A stretch of 64,000 bases of DNA from Limnohabitans sp. MORI2 (GCF_027925025.1 NZ_AP027058.1:434001-498000), one strand, 5' to 3'; counted from the stretch's first letter, positions 15,899 through 25,237 are shown. Program-made: numbers and translations. Notes: generated by a model not told the origin, from the letters alone.

Positions 15899-18817
15899 TC
15901 ACTGACACGATTCGCAGGTGGGATCATCCACACCGCAGAACTTGATGTCAGTCGCAGGGATCGCATTCATCTGCGCTTGTGCTGCAGCTGCAGCTGCTTC
16001 AAGTGCACTCATGCCACCTGCTGCAGGGCCTGCAGACACCGCGTTGTGTGAGCCTGCTTGCACAGTTGATTTCTCAACTTGCTGTGCGCTGGATGTGCGG
16101 AGGTAATACGTGGTCTTCAAGCCGCGCAACCAAGCGAGCTTGTAAGTCTCATCGAGTTTTTTGCCCGATGCACCTGCCATGTAGATGTTGAGTGACTGTG
16201 CTTGGTCAATCCACTTTTGGCGACGTGACGCAGCTTCCACCAACCACTGTGGCTCCACTTCAAACGCGGTGGCATACAAGGCTTTGATCTCTTGTGGCAC
16301 GCGGTCGATGGGGCGCAGTGAGCCATCGAAATGCTTCAGGTCCATGACCATCACGTCATCCCACAAGCCCAAGCGTTTCAAGTCGCGCACCAAGTAGCTG
16401 TTGATGATGGTGAACTCACCTGACAAGTTGGACTTCACCGACAAGTTGCCAAAGCAAGGCTCAATCGAGGCATCCACACCAATGATGTTGGAGATGGTGG
16501 CTGTGGGTGCAATGGCCACACAGTTGGAGTTACGCATGCCGTCTTTGGCGATCTTGGCGCGCAAGGCGTCCCAGTCCATGGTCTTGCTGCGATCCACTTC
16601 AAGGTAGCCGCCACGTGCTTGTGACAACAGGTCCAGTGAGTCGATGGGCAAGATGCCTTTGTCCCACAGCGAGCCTTTGTAGCTGGCGTACTGACCGCGC
16701 TCTTTGGCCAACTCAGACGATGCCCAGTAAGCGTAGTAGCACACCGCTTCCATGGAGCGATCGGCGAACTCGACGGCTTCTTGTGAAGCGTAAGGCACGC
16801 GCATCTCGTACAAGCTGTCTTGGAAAGCCATGATGCCCATGCCCACAGGGCGGTGGCGCAGGTTGGAGTCGCGCGCTTTCTTGACGGCGTAGTAGTTGAT
16901 GTCGATCACGTTGTCGAGCATGCGCATTGCCACGGCGATGGTGCGCTTGAGCTTATCGTGGTCGAGTTCTTTGCCGTTGGGGCCGTCTTTCAAGTGTTGA
17001 GACAGGTTGACGGAGCCCAGGTTACACACCGCAGTTTCGGTGTCGCTGGTGTTCAAGGTGATTTCGGTACACAGGTTGGACGAGTGCACCACGCCCACGT
17101 GCTGCTGGGGTGAGCGCACGTTGCAGGGGTCCTTGAACGTGATCCATGGATGGCCAGTTTCGAAGAGCATGGTCAGCATCTTGCGCCACATGTCAGTCGC
17201 TTGCACGGTTTTGCAAGGCTTGATTTCACCGCGCTTGGCTTTGGCTTCGTAGGCCACGTAGGCTTTTTCGAAGTCGGCGCCGAACAAATCGTGCAAGTCA
17301 GGCACGTCGGAGGGGGAAAACAACGTCCATTCGCCTTTTTCCATGACGCGACGCATGAACAAGTCTGGAATCCAGTTGGCGGTGTTCATGTCGTGGGTAC
17401 GACGGCGGTCATCACCGGTGTTCTTGCGCAATTCCAAGAACTCTTCGATGTCCAAGTGCCAAGTTTCAAGGTAGGTACACACCGCACCTTTGCGCTTGCC
17501 GCCTTGGTTCACCGCCACGGCGGTGTCGTTGACCACTTTCAAGAATGGCACCACGCCTTGTGATTCGCCATTGGTGCCCTTGATGTGGCTGCCCAAAGCG
17601 CGCACACGAGTCCAGTCGTTGCCCAAGCCGCCAGCAAATTTAGACAGCAAAGCGTTTTCTTTGATCAACTCGTAGATGCCGTCCAAGTGGTCAGGCACAG
17701 TCGACAAGTAGCAGCTCGAGAGCTGTGAACGCAAGGTGCCGCTGTTGAACAGTGTGGGTGTGCTCGACATGAAGTCGAACGACGACAACACTTCGTAGAA
17801 CTCAATGGCGCGTGCTTCGCGATCCACTTCGTTCAAGGCCAAGCCCATCGCCACGCGCATGAAGAAGGCTTGTGGCAATTCGATGCGAGTCTTGCGCACG
17901 TGCAAGAAGTAGCGGTCATACAAGGTTTGCAGGCCGAGGTAATCAAACTTCAAGTCGCGGTCGGCCTTGAGGGCTGCGCCCAAACGGTTCAAATCGAACT
18001 GCAACATGGCGTGGTCGAGCAACTCGTTTTCTACGCCTTTTTTGATGAACTGAGGGAAGTACTCGGCGTAGTGTTGGGCCATGTCGGCGTGCACCACTTC
18101 TTTGCCCAACACTTCTTTGACGATGGTGTGCATCAACAAACGTGCTGTGGCGTAGGTGTAGTCGGGGTCTTTTTCGATGAGTGTGCGGGTGGCCAAGATG
18201 GCGGCCTTGTACACCTCGTCCATAGGCACGCCGTCATACAGGTTACGCATGGTTTCAGCCAAGATGGGGTCGGGTTTGACGTCTGCGCCCAAGCCAGCGC
18301 ATGAATCTTGGATCAGGCGTTGCAGGTGGTTCAAGTCCAAAGCCACGCGTTGGCCGTTGTCAATCACGTGCAAAGCGGGTGCGGCAGGCGTTTGTTCTTC
18401 TTTGATGTGGGCGCGCTCTTGGTTGCGACGTTCGCGGTACAGCACATAAGCGCGGGCGATTTCGTGGTGGCCACCACGCATCAAACCCAATTCCACTTGG
18501 TCTTGCACATCTTCAATGTGGAAGGTGCCGCCGCCTGGACGTGAACGCATCAAAGCGCGTACCACGCCTTGCGTGAGTGCTTCGACCATTTCGCGCACGC
18601 TGGCCGATGCTGCACCTTGTGTGCCGTGCACAGCCAAGAAGGCTTTCATCATGGCCACTGCGATTTTGGCGGGTTCAAAGGGAACCACAGCGCCGTTACG
18701 GCGAATGATTTGGTAGTGGGTCAGCATGGTGGGGTTTTCTTGCGCGGCGCGATCGTGCGCAAGTGTTGGGTTTGCCATAGGAGAGGTGGCGTGCACAGAG
18801 GTCTCAGCTGTTTGCAT
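15899..18817 (-). CDS. nrdA: Ribonucleoside-diphosphate reductase, class Ia alpha subunit
   Basis: A 972-residue R1 protein, longer than E. coli NrdA (761). An N-terminal ATP-cone (IIRRNGAVVPFEPAKIAVAMMKAF) senses ATP/dATP. Active-site cysteine segments are LSSCYLSTV, NLCTEITLN and AVCNLGSVNLS, and the C-terminal redox pair is in PTCESCQ. It reduces ribonucleoside diphosphates together with NrdB. Extra length lies in the first 170 residues and in an Ala-rich stretch just before the C-terminal tail. The start at 18817 is tentative; M14 and M31 are in-frame alternatives. Confidence 0.96.
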   Translation of the reverse strand: MQTAETSVHATSPMANPTLAHDRAAQENPTMLTHYQIIRRNGAVVPFEPAKIAVAMMKAFLAVHGTQGAASASVREMVEALTQGVVRALMRSRPGGGTFHIEDVQDQVELGLMRGGHHEIARAYVLYRERRNQERAHIKEEQTPAAPALHVIDNGQRVALDLNHLQRLIQDSCAGLGADVKPDPILAETMRNLYDGVPMDEVYKAAILATRTLIEKDPDYTYATARLLMHTIVKEVLGKEVVHADMAQHYAEYFPQFIKKGVENELLDHAMLQFDLNRLGAALKADRDLKFDYLGLQTLYDRYFLHVRKTRIELPQAFFMRVAMGLALNEVDREARAIEFYEVLSSFDFMSSTPTLFNSGTLRSQLSSCYLSTVPDHLDGIYELIKENALLSKFAGGLGNDWTRVRALGSHIKGTNGESQGVVPFLKVVNDTAVAVNQGGKRKGAVCTYLETWHLDIEEFLELRKNTGDDRRRTHDMNTANWIPDLFMRRVMEKGEWTLFSPSDVPDLHDLFGADFEKAYVAYEAKAKRGEIKPCKTVQATDMWRKMLTMLFETGHPWITFKDPCNVRSPQQHVGVVHSSNLCTEITLNTSDTETAVCNLGSVNLSQHLKDGPNGKELDHDKLKRTIAVAMRMLDNVIDINYYAVKKARDSNLRHRPVGMGIMAFQDSLYEMRVPYASQEAVEFADRSMEAVCYYAYWASSELAKERGQYASYKGSLWDKGILPIDSLDLLSQARGGYLEVDRSKTMDWDALRAKIAKDGMRNSNCVAIAPTATISNIIGVDASIEPCFGNLSVKSNLSGEFTIINSYLVRDLKRLGLWDDVMVMDLKHFDGSLRPIDRVPQEIKALYATAFEVEPQWLVEAASRRQKWIDQAQSLNIYMAGASGKKLDETYKLAWLRGLKTTYYLRTSSAQQVEKSTVQAGSHNAVSAGPAAGGMSALEAAAAAAQAQMNAIPATDIKFCGVDDPTCESCQ

Positions 18818-18855
18818 GTTTTTTTCTTTCGATTGAGCAGGTCGATAGTGCGAAC

Positions 18856-18881
18856 AAAAAGCGGTGCTTGGACCGCTTTTT
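18856..18881. other. Stem-loop at the predicted 5' end of the nrdAB mRNA
   Basis: AAAAAGCGGT (18856-18865) and ACCGCTTTTT (18872-18881) form a perfect 10-bp stem with a 6-nt loop. It begins about 10 nt after the predicted nrdA transcription start, too near to be an ordinary terminator. A 5' stabiliser or an early attenuator are both possible. Confidence 0.55.
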
Positions 18882-18895
18882 TGAAATTCAGGTCG

Positions 18896-18943
18896 ACACT
18901 ATATCTGGTGTTCGGTTGTGTGCCAACACGCTACAGGTAGTGT
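18896..18943 (-). promoter_or_regulatory. nrdA promoter covered by two NrdR-like boxes
   Basis: On the minus strand TTGGCA (18926-18921), a 17-bp gap and TATAGT (18903-18898) form a near-consensus sigma-70 promoter. The box ACACTATATCTGGTGT (18896-18911) matches the NrdR consensus ACACwATATATwGTGT at 14 of 16 positions and covers the -10. A second palindrome, ACAC..GTGT (18926-18943), covers the -35; centres are 31 bp apart, three helical turns as in known NrdR pairs. Repression by NrdR-(d)ATP is inferred; nrdR is not in this window. Confidence 0.7.
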
Positions 18944-19169
18944 TTTGGTAGGAAATGCTTACATTTTAAATTTCACTAAATGAAGTGTTTGACTGGTGCG
19001 ATTTTTGACAGTGCTTTGAGGGCCGTGACTGCGGGAGTTTGAGTTGAAAATTGAGTGCTGACGCCACATTCCAAGTTCTTTGAGGCGCTGATGCGCATGG
19101 CGTCTGAGTATGAAATTGAGATGCACAAACTCTGTGCAAAACAAATTTTTTTTCGCAAATGATGAAAAA
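18944..19169. other. Intergenic spacer with no recognised gene
   Basis: This is the AT-rich gap between the nrdA promoter and the ampD stop. Short reading frames on the minus strand (for example 18959-19144) have no start context or recognisable composition. GAAAAATTAATTTTTC (19163-19178) overlaps the ampD stop and may help end its transcription. Confidence 0.5.
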
Positions 19170-19739
19170 TTAATTTTTCTGCGGGAACTGTGCGTCGCCC
19201 CAGCCTAAAGATTGCTGCAAAAGTATCCAGTCGAATCCTGCGCCCGGATCTTGTTTGCGATCGGGCGCCACATGTTCGTGGCCAGCAATGCGATGCAGTT
19301 GGTAGTGTTGTGAGATGGCAGCACACAAGGAGCTTAAAGTTTCGTACTGTGGCGCTTCAAAGGTGTGTCCCTCTAAACCTTCGAGTTCAATGCCAATCGA
19401 AAAATCGTTGCAGTTGTCGCGCCCTTGGTAGCTCGAGCGTCCTGCGTGCCATGCTCGGTCATCGCAGCTGACAAATTGAATCAGCGCGCCATCTCGACGA
19501 ATCAAAAAGTGGGCGGAGACCTCCGCGCCACGAATTTGTTGGAAATAAGGGTGTGCATCCCAATCGAGTGTGTTGGTGAACAACGCTTCAATTTCGGGGC
19601 CGCCGTATTCGCCTGGAGGCAGGCTGATGGAGTGCAACACCACCAAGTCGATGGCGACACCAATTGGACGTGGCCCAAAGTTAGGCGAGGGCGTGTGTTT
19701 GGCAAAGCGGTACCAGCCATCGCGCCACAGAGAAGTCAT
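19170..19739 (-). CDS. ampD: 1,6-anhydro-N-acetylmuramyl-L-alanine amidase AmpD
   Basis: A 189-residue cytoplasmic amidase that strips peptides from anhydroMurNAc in wall recycling. The predicted zinc ligands His36 (VVLHSISL), His154 (AGHEH) and Asp164 (KQDPG) sit at nearly the same positions as in E. coli AmpD (34, 154, 164). The start at 19739 (MTSLWRDGWY) is chosen over 19808, since the extension overlaps the upstream gene. It starts 4 bp after the stop of the PP0621-like gene. mpl, at 6487, acts on the tripeptide AmpD releases. Confidence 0.96.
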   Translation of the reverse strand: MTSLWRDGWYRFAKHTPSPNFGPRPIGVAIDLVVLHSISLPPGEYGGPEIEALFTNTLDWDAHPYFQQIRGAEVSAHFLIRRDGALIQFVSCDDRAWHAGRSSYQGRDNCNDFSIGIELEGLEGHTFEAPQYETLSSLCAAISQHYQLHRIAGHEHVAPDRKQDPGAGFDWILLQQSLGWGDAQFPQKN

Positions 19740-19743
19740 CGGG

Positions 19744-19956
19744 TCAGCCTTCGTGTGCATCGCGGTGTGCAGCGCTGCAGTAGGTGCCTTGGGTGCCACG
19801 AACTGCATCGCTTTCAGGTGTGTGTGTGCCGCAATGTGCGCAGGGCACCATCACCTGTGGGCCTGAGGGCTTATTGGTGTGGGTGTGTGGGCGACGTTGT
19901 TGGCGAATCCACCAAATGCCGCCGACAACGATGAGCAGCAGCACCAAGTACTTCAT
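19744..19956 (-). CDS. Small PP0621-like protein with membrane segment and CxxC motif
   Basis: A 70-residue protein with an N-terminal membrane segment (about residues 3-18), a short basic linker and a C-terminal metal-binding-like motif CAHCG...YCSAAHRDAH. This matches the PP0621 family of unknown function. Its start overlaps the end of the CcsA-like gene by four bases (ATGA-type) and its stop is 4 bp before ampD, so the three genes form a tight operon. Confidence 0.75.
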   Translation of the reverse strand: MKYLVLLLIVVGGIWWIRQQRRPHTHTNKPSGPQVMVPCAHCGTHTPESDAVRGTQGTYCSAAHRDAHEG

Positions 19957-20771
19957 GCCACACGTCCCAAAATGACTTCCAACACAAAGCGAGAGCCTGC
20001 GTAGCCCAAGAGCAGCAAGCCTGTGCCAATGTAGAGCACACGCACAGCTTTACGGCCTCGCCAACCAAAGCGCCACCGTCCGATGAGCAACAGCGCAAAC
20101 GTGAGCCACGAGAGCAACGAGAACACAGTTTTGTGATCCCAGCGCCATGCGGCTTGTGCGCCGTAAAGCAAATCACCAAATACCCAGCCCGCCAATAACG
20201 TGGCGGTCAGTAGCGCAAAGCCTGCGGTGACAAAGCGAAAGGTCAAGCGCTCGAGCGTGAGCAAGGGCAAGCCTACATGCGTGTCAGCACCCATGCGCAT
20301 GTTTTTTTCTGCACGGCTCATCAGCCATGCGTGCACCACGGCCGCGGCAAACAAGCCATAAGACGCCACGCCCAAGGCCAAGTGCAGCGGCAGCATGGGC
20401 GATGTCTGGGTGTGCAGCACTGTGCCCGGAAACGCCGCCGCCAGCAGCACAACAGCGGCCCCCACCATGGCCAAGGTCCAGCGTGTGCGCAACTGCGGGA
20501 ACCAGTGGTGCTCCAGCACATAAAACGTCAGCATCAGCCAAGCTGTGACTGAGAGCGCTGGCGCAAAACCGAATCGCAAGCCACCGTCTTGCGGGGCGAA
20601 GAGCGCAAATATCAAACCCAAACCGTGCAATGCCCAAGGCACACTGAGCAGTCGGTGACCCATCTCGGGTGCCACACGTGGCCCCATCAGCGCTGTCAAT
20701 GTGTACGCCGCCGCTGTGGGCAGTGCGAGCCAAAGGTTGAGCGGGATGTCGCTGGCTAAAATCATGTCCAA
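19953..20771 (-). CDS. CcsA/HemX-like cytochrome c assembly membrane protein (YpjD type)
   Basis: A 272-residue protein with about eight membrane segments. The core LPLHLALGVASYGLFAAAVVHAWLM and the later WRWDHKTVFSLLSWLTFALLL (with WDHK) match the CcsA/CcmF-related haem-handling family (COG4137, YpjD), often found next to ffh. A role in haem delivery or inner membrane protein assembly is proposed for relatives, not proven. It diverges from ffh with 52 bp between starts. Confidence 0.85.
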   Translation of the reverse strand: MDMILASDIPLNLWLALPTAAAYTLTALMGPRVAPEMGHRLLSVPWALHGLGLIFALFAPQDGGLRFGFAPALSVTAWLMLTFYVLEHHWFPQLRTRWTLAMVGAAVVLLAAAFPGTVLHTQTSPMLPLHLALGVASYGLFAAAVVHAWLMSRAEKNMRMGADTHVGLPLLTLERLTFRFVTAGFALLTATLLAGWVFGDLLYGAQAAWRWDHKTVFSLLSWLTFALLLIGRWRFGWRGRKAVRVLYIGTGLLLLGYAGSRFVLEVILGRVA

Positions 20772-20823
20772 CAGTTTAGCGTTTCGCTACACACGAAAAA
20801 CCAAGCCCTATCAAGGGGTACCT

Positions 20824-22209
20824 ATGGCCTCAGCCCTTACCGACAAACTCTCGCGCCTCGTCAAACACATCAGCGGACAGGCCCGCATCACCGAAAGCAA
20901 CGTGGCCGATATGTTGCGCGAGGTGCGCATGGCCTTGCTCGAAGCCGACGTGGCTTTGCCCGTGGTGCGCGACTTCATTGCACGCGTCAAAGATAAAGCC
21001 CTTGGCCAAGAAGTGATTGGCTCCTTGCAGCCCGGTCAAGCCTTGGTGGCCATCGTCAACCAAGAGTTGGCCGCCACCATTGGCGAGGGGGTGAGCGACT
21101 TGAACCTCGCCGCCCAGCCGCCTGCCGTGGTGTTGATGGCGGGTTTGCAAGGTGCTGGTAAAACCACCACCACCGCCAAGCTGGCGCGTTGGTTGATTAA
21201 CCAGCGCAAGAAAAAAGTGCTGACGGTGTCCGGCGACGTGTATCGCCCTGCTGCGATTGAGCAGCTCAAAACTGTCACCGCGCAAGCGGGTGCCGAGTGG
21301 TTCCCCAGTTCGCCCGACCAAAAACCCGCCGACATTGCCCGCGCTGCGCTGGACTACGCACGCAAACATTACTTTGATGTCTTGCTGGTCGACACCGCCG
21401 GTCGTTTGGCGATTGACGAAGCCTTGATGGCCGAAATCAAACAACTGCACAGTGTGTTGAACCCTGTTGAAACCTTGTTTGTGGTCGATGCCATGCAAGG
21501 TCAAGACGCGGTGAACACAGCCAAGGCTTTTAGCGATGCGCTGCCTTTGACGGGCATTGTGCTGACCAAGCTCGATGGCGACTCACGTGGTGGTGCGGCC
21601 TTGTCGGTCAAGCAAATCACGGGTGCGCCCATTAAATTTGCCGGTACCAGTGAGAAGCTGGATGGCTTGGAGTTGTTCGATGCCAACCGCCATGCAGGCC
21701 GCGTGCTCGGTATGGGCGACATCGTGGCCTTGGTCGAGCAAGTCACCGCCGGCGTGGACATGGCGGCTGCGCAAAAGCTGGCCGAGAAGGTCAAGCGCGG
21801 CGACAGCTTTGACCTCAACGACTTTTTGGCGCAAATTCAACAAATGCGCTCGATGGGCGGCTTGTCCACCATCATGGATAAATTACCCACACAGATGGCG
21901 GCCAAAGCCGGCCAAGTCGATATGGACAAGGCCGAGAAAGACATTGGCCGCAAGCAAGGCATCATCCACAGTATGACACCCAAAGAGCGCGCCAAGCCCG
22001 AGCTCATCAAAGCCACGCGCAAGCGCCGCATTGCCGCTGGTGCGGGTGTGCAGGTGCAAGACGTGAACCGTCTGCTCAAAGAATTTGAGCAAATGCAAAC
22101 CATGATGAAGAAGATGAGTGGCGGCGGCATGATGAAGATGATGAAAAAGCTCGGCGCCATGAAAGGCATGGGCGGTTTTGGCGGCGGTGGTTTTCCAGGC
22201 ATGCGCTGA
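20824..22209 (+). CDS. ffh: Signal recognition particle protein Ffh
   Basis: A 461-residue SRP54 GTPase. After the N-terminal helical bundle comes the P-loop GLQGAGKTTTT (Gly107 to Lys113), then DTAGRLAIDEALM (G3) and TKLDGDSRGGAAL (G4/G5). The C-terminal M domain is methionine-rich and ends in a Gly/Met tail. It binds 4.5S RNA and signal sequences and targets inner membrane proteins through FtsY. ATG 20824 has AAGGGG 5 bp upstream. An upstream extension to 20701 is a shadow over the CcsA-like gene. Confidence 0.98.
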   Translation: MASALTDKLSRLVKHISGQARITESNVADMLREVRMALLEADVALPVVRDFIARVKDKALGQEVIGSLQPGQALVAIVNQELAATIGEGVSDLNLAAQPPAVVLMAGLQGAGKTTTTAKLARWLINQRKKKVLTVSGDVYRPAAIEQLKTVTAQAGAEWFPSSPDQKPADIARAALDYARKHYFDVLLVDTAGRLAIDEALMAEIKQLHSVLNPVETLFVVDAMQGQDAVNTAKAFSDALPLTGIVLTKLDGDSRGGAALSVKQITGAPIKFAGTSEKLDGLELFDANRHAGRVLGMGDIVALVEQVTAGVDMAAAQKLAEKVKRGDSFDLNDFLAQIQQMRSMGGLSTIMDKLPTQMAAKAGQVDMDKAEKDIGRKQGIIHSMTPKERAKPELIKATRKRRIAAGAGVQVQDVNRLLKEFEQMQTMMKKMSGGGMMKMMKKLGAMKGMGGFGGGGFPGMR

Positions 22210-22223
22210 GCTTCTTGCACGTC

Positions 22224-22265
22224 AAAAAAAATCCCTGATGCTTTGCAGCTTCAGGGATTTTTTTT
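22224..22265. terminator. Bidirectional terminator between ffh and miaB
   Basis: AAAAAAAATCCCTGA and TCAGGGATTTTTTTT-type arms (22224-22238 with 22251-22265) flank a 12-nt loop, with T-runs in both directions. It serves the convergent genes ffh and miaB. Confidence 0.9.
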
Positions 22266-22325
22266 CATGGCGCATGCCCACTGGTGGATGGCAACCTTGG
22301 TCGCATGTGGCCGCTGAATGTGGCG

Positions 22326-23669
22326 TTAAGCTGACTCTTTCACAAACACCTCGCCGCGCAAGGAGTGCGGGTTGGCTTCTGTGATCTTCACGTCAATCAG
22401 TTGGTTCATCAGGCGCTCAGGGTTAGGGCCTGCTTTGAAGTTGACGATGCGGTTGCACTCGGTGCGGGCGCGCAGTTCGGTGGCGTCTTTCTTAGAGTAG
22501 CCGTCCACCAACACGCGTTGTACCGTACCCACGCGCTGCACATTGATGTCGCGCATATTGTCTTCAATGATTTTTTGCACCTCTTGCAAACGGCGCAGCT
22601 TCACCTCGTGCGGTGTGTCGTCGTGCAAGTTGGCCGCAGGCGTGCCGGGGCGGGGGCTGAAGATGAAGCTGAACGAGTTGTCAAAGTACACATCGTGCAT
22701 GAGCTTGATGAGTTTTTGGTGGTCCTCTTCGGTCTCGCCGGGAAATCCCACGATGAAGTCTGAGCTCATCGCCATGTCGGGGCGGATGGCGCGCAACTTC
22801 TTCACTGTGCTTTTGTATTCCATGGCGGTGTAGCCGCGTTTCATGGCCATCAAAATGCGGTCGCTGCCGTGCTGCACGGGCAGGTGCAAGTGGCTGACCA
22901 GTTGCGGCACTTTGGCGTACACATCAATCAAGCGCTGCGTGAACTCGTTGGGGTGGCTGGTGGTGTAGCGAATGCGCTCGATGCCGGGAATCTCGGCCAC
23001 GTATTCGATGAGCAAGGCAAAGTCGGCAATCTCAGCCGTGCCGCCCATGGCCCCACGGTAGGCGTTGACGTTTTGGCCCAAGAGTGTGACTTCTTTCACG
23101 CCTTGCGCGGCCAAGCCCGCGACTTCGACCAACACGTCGTCAAACGGACGGCTCACTTCTTCGCCGCGGGTGTAGGGCACCACGCAGTAGCTGCAATATT
23201 TGCTGCAGCCTTCCATGATGCTCACAAAGGCGCTGCCACCTTCCACGCGAGCAGGCGGCAAGTGATCAAACTTTTCGATTTCAGGAAAGCTGATGTCCAC
23301 CTGTGGCTTGGCCAAGCTTTCGCGTTGGTTCAGCAAATCGGGCAAGCGATGCAGGGTTTGGGGCCCAAACACCACATCGACATAAGGCGCGCGGGCAATG
23401 ATGGTGTCACCCTCTTGGCTGGCCACACAGCCGCCCACGGCAATCTTGACGCCCTTGGCTTTCAAGTGTTGGATACGGCCGAGGTCAGAAAACACCTTTT
23501 CTTGCGCTTTCTCGCGCACCGAGCAGGTGTTGAAGACGATCAAATCGGCTTCTTCGACGTCGTTGGTTTTTTCGTAACCCTGGGCCTCGCCCAGCACATC
23601 GGCCATCTTGTCCGAGTCGTACTCGTTCATTTGGCAGCCGAAGGTTTTAATAAAGACTTTGCGGCTCAT
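22326..23669 (-). CDS. miaB: tRNA-2-methylthio-N6-dimethylallyladenosine synthase MiaB
   Basis: A 447-residue radical SAM methylthiotransferase. Three N-terminal cluster cysteines are in [10 protein letters not shown] (Cys12), NTCSVREKA and GGCVASQEG; the radical SAM motif is [17 protein letters not shown]; a TRAM domain closes the protein. It adds the 2-methylthio group to i6A37 of tRNAs. ATG 23669 has GGGAGG 7-12 bp upstream; the frame stays open to 23939 but that part overlaps the carbonic anhydrase start and has no likeness. Confidence 0.97.
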   Translation of the reverse strand: MSRKVFIKTFGCQMNEYDSDKMADVLGEAQGYEKTNDVEEADLIVFNTCSVREKAQEKVFSDLGRIQHLKAKGVKIAVGGCVASQEGDTIIARAPYVDVVFGPQTLHRLPDLLNQRESLAKPQVDISFPEIEKFDHLPPARVEGGSAFVSIMEGCSKYCSYCVVPYTRGEEVSRPFDDVLVEVAGLAAQGVKEVTLLGQNVNAYRGAMGGTAEIADFALLIEYVAEIPGIERIRYTTSHPNEFTQRLIDVYAKVPQLVSHLHLPVQHGSDRILMAMKRGYTAMEYKSTVKKLRAIRPDMAMSSDFIVGFPGETEEDHQKLIKLMHDVYFDNSFSFIFSPRPGTPAANLHDDTPHEVKLRRLQEVQKIIEDNMRDINVQRVGTVQRVLVDGYSKKDATELRARTECNRIVNFKAGPNPERLMNQLIDVKITEANPHSLRGEVFVKESA

Positions 23670-23787
23670 GATTGAGCCTCCCAGTGGGGGCAAGTGCAGC
23701 GTTTCATGGTGTTCATCCAGAGGCTGTTGAAGAAGTCCGTCATTGTAGTGTCGGCTTCTTTTGCGTACGTTTCTTGCTTTTATCATT

Positions 23788-23807
23788 TGCGGCAATAATT
23801 TGCCGAC
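23788..23807. promoter_or_regulatory. Diverged copy of the AGCGGCAA-N4-TTGCCGCT palindrome
   Basis: TGCGGCAA-TAAT-TTGCCGAC keeps the inner 6-bp arms exactly and differs at three outer positions from the three exact copies at 29800, 36033 and 46309. It lies between miaB and the carbonic anhydrase gene. Confidence 0.5.
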
Positions 23808-23819
23808 ATCTGTGGTGAT

Positions 23820-23847
23820 TAAAGCTTGTGTCAAATCGAGCCGATAC
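23820..23847 (+). promoter_or_regulatory. Possible sigma-28 promoter of the carbonic anhydrase gene
   Basis: TAAAGCTT (23820-23827), a 12-bp gap and GCCGATAC (23840-23847). Element sequences are close to the sigma-28 consensus, but the gap is one base longer than in the other six sites of this window. Confidence 0.4.
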
Positions 23848-23921
23848 CCACTGACTTGCCCGAATAGGCGCGTGCGCTGTGCGTGCCTGTTTGGCTTTAT
23901 CCAATGCACCCACTCAAGTGA

Positions 23922-25124
23922 ATGGCCATGAAAAAACATTTAAGACTGATCATTGAAATCGTCATGGGTCTGCTGCTCGCAGGCGCCTTGGCGTTTGGTT
24001 ACTGGAGCTACTCTGGTAAGAACCACATCATGAGCGAGCTCACAGAAGCCAGTGAAGGCGCCACTGAGGCGCAAGAAGAACTCGAAAAGCTGACCAAGGA
24101 ATTGGAAGAAGCCAAAGAGCATCTCGAGGAATACGAGCCAGCCGCCAAACAGTTCGCGGCGGTCAAAGAGTCGTTTGCCAACGGCGTGGTCTTGCAAGAC
24201 TATGAAGCCTTCATCAAGGCGCAAAAAGGCCCAACCACCAGCGAACGCCAATTGGGCTTAGGCGCCTTGCGTTTGTTGACCAAAGGTGCTGAAGATCCAG
24301 AGACTGTGAGCGCATTCCAAAAAGCATTGGAAATGGCTGAGTGGTCATCACGCGTGAAGTCGATTTGTGCAGCGCAAAACGCATTGGCCGCTGCCGGTCA
24401 AAAAGTGAAAGTTTTGGCTGATTGCGTGGTTGAGAAAGAAGACAAAGCCCACAAAAAAGGCCATGCTGTTCATTGGGATTACGCGGGTGACATGGGCCCA
24501 GAAAACTGGGGTGACGAGTTCCCTACCTGCGGCAAAGGTCAAAAACAATCACCTTTGAACATCACCGGTCCTTTCGAGAAATCCAAAGACGTGTTGGTGG
24601 TGAACTACAAAGAAGGTCCGCTCAAAATCTTGAACAACGGCCACACCATCCAAGTGAACGTGGAGCCAGGTAGCACATTGAAGATCAACAAGGACGTGTA
24701 TAACTTGTTGCAATTCCACTTCCACCGTCCCAGCGAAGAGCAAATCGACGGCAAACCCATGGCCATGGTGGCGCACTTTGTGCACAAGAACGCCGATGGC
24801 AAGTTGGCCGTGTTGGGCGTGTTGCTCAACGATGGCAAAGACAACGCCGCCATTCAGACATTGTGGGACAACGCCCCGAAAGCTGAAGGCCCTGAAGTTG
24901 TGGTGGATAAGGTCAAGTTTGACCCCAGTAGCTTGGTGCCTGCAGCATTGACTCACTACAGCTACGAAGGCTCATTGACCACGCCACCTTGTACCGAAGG
25001 TGTGAACTTCTACATCTTGAAGACACCGGTGGACATTGGTAAGAAGCAAGTGATTGAGTTCCCCTTCAAGCGTAATGCGCGTCCAGTGCAGCCATTGAAT
25101 GGTCGCAAGATCAACGCAAATTGA
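23922..25124 (+). CDS. Membrane-anchored alpha-carbonic anhydrase with coiled-coil region
   Basis: A 400-residue protein with three parts. An N-terminal membrane anchor (about residues 5-27) is followed by a Glu/Lys-rich predicted coiled coil (about 33-75) and a helical middle part. An alpha-carbonic anhydrase domain runs from about residue 183 (HWDYAG). Zinc ligands are His266 and His268 ([10 protein letters not shown]) and His285 (AHFVH); [10 protein letters not shown] and the final RPVQPLNGR are family hallmarks. It should hydrate CO2 on the periplasmic side. Usual bacterial alpha-CAs are about 250 residues with a simple signal peptide. ATG 23928 is an equal start candidate. Confidence 0.9.
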   Translation: MAMKKHLRLIIEIVMGLLLAGALAFGYWSYSGKNHIMSELTEASEGATEAQEELEKLTKELEEAKEHLEEYEPAAKQFAAVKESFANGVVLQDYEAFIKAQKGPTTSERQLGLGALRLLTKGAEDPETVSAFQKALEMAEWSSRVKSICAAQNALAAAGQKVKVLADCVVEKEDKAHKKGHAVHWDYAGDMGPENWGDEFPTCGKGQKQSPLNITGPFEKSKDVLVVNYKEGPLKILNNGHTIQVNVEPGSTLKINKDVYNLLQFHFHRPSEEQIDGKPMAMVAHFVHKNADGKLAVLGVLLNDGKDNAAIQTLWDNAPKAEGPEVVVDKVKFDPSSLVPAALTHYSYEGSLTTPPCTEGVNFYILKTPVDIGKKQVIEFPFKRNARPVQPLNGRKINAN

Positions 25125-25153
25125 TGCACTGATATAACGTCATCTTCCAAGTC

Positions 25154-25190
25154 AAAACGCCTGCTCTGAATAGAGCAGGCGTTTTTTTTT
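25154..25190 (+). terminator. Intrinsic terminator after the carbonic anhydrase gene
   Basis: AAAACGCCTGCTCT (25154-25167) pairs with AGAGCAGGCGTTTT (25172-25185), loop GAAT, followed by further T's to 25190. With A-runs on the other side it could also act on the minus-strand gene at 25238. Confidence 0.92.
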
Positions 25191-25237
25191 ATGTCATCCA
25201 CAAAAAGCCCTGATATCAGGAGCCTTGAGGTGATGCG

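Noticed and set aside
22869-23675. 268-codon plus-strand frame
   Set aside because: Antisense to miaB, rich in His and Val from reversed codons.
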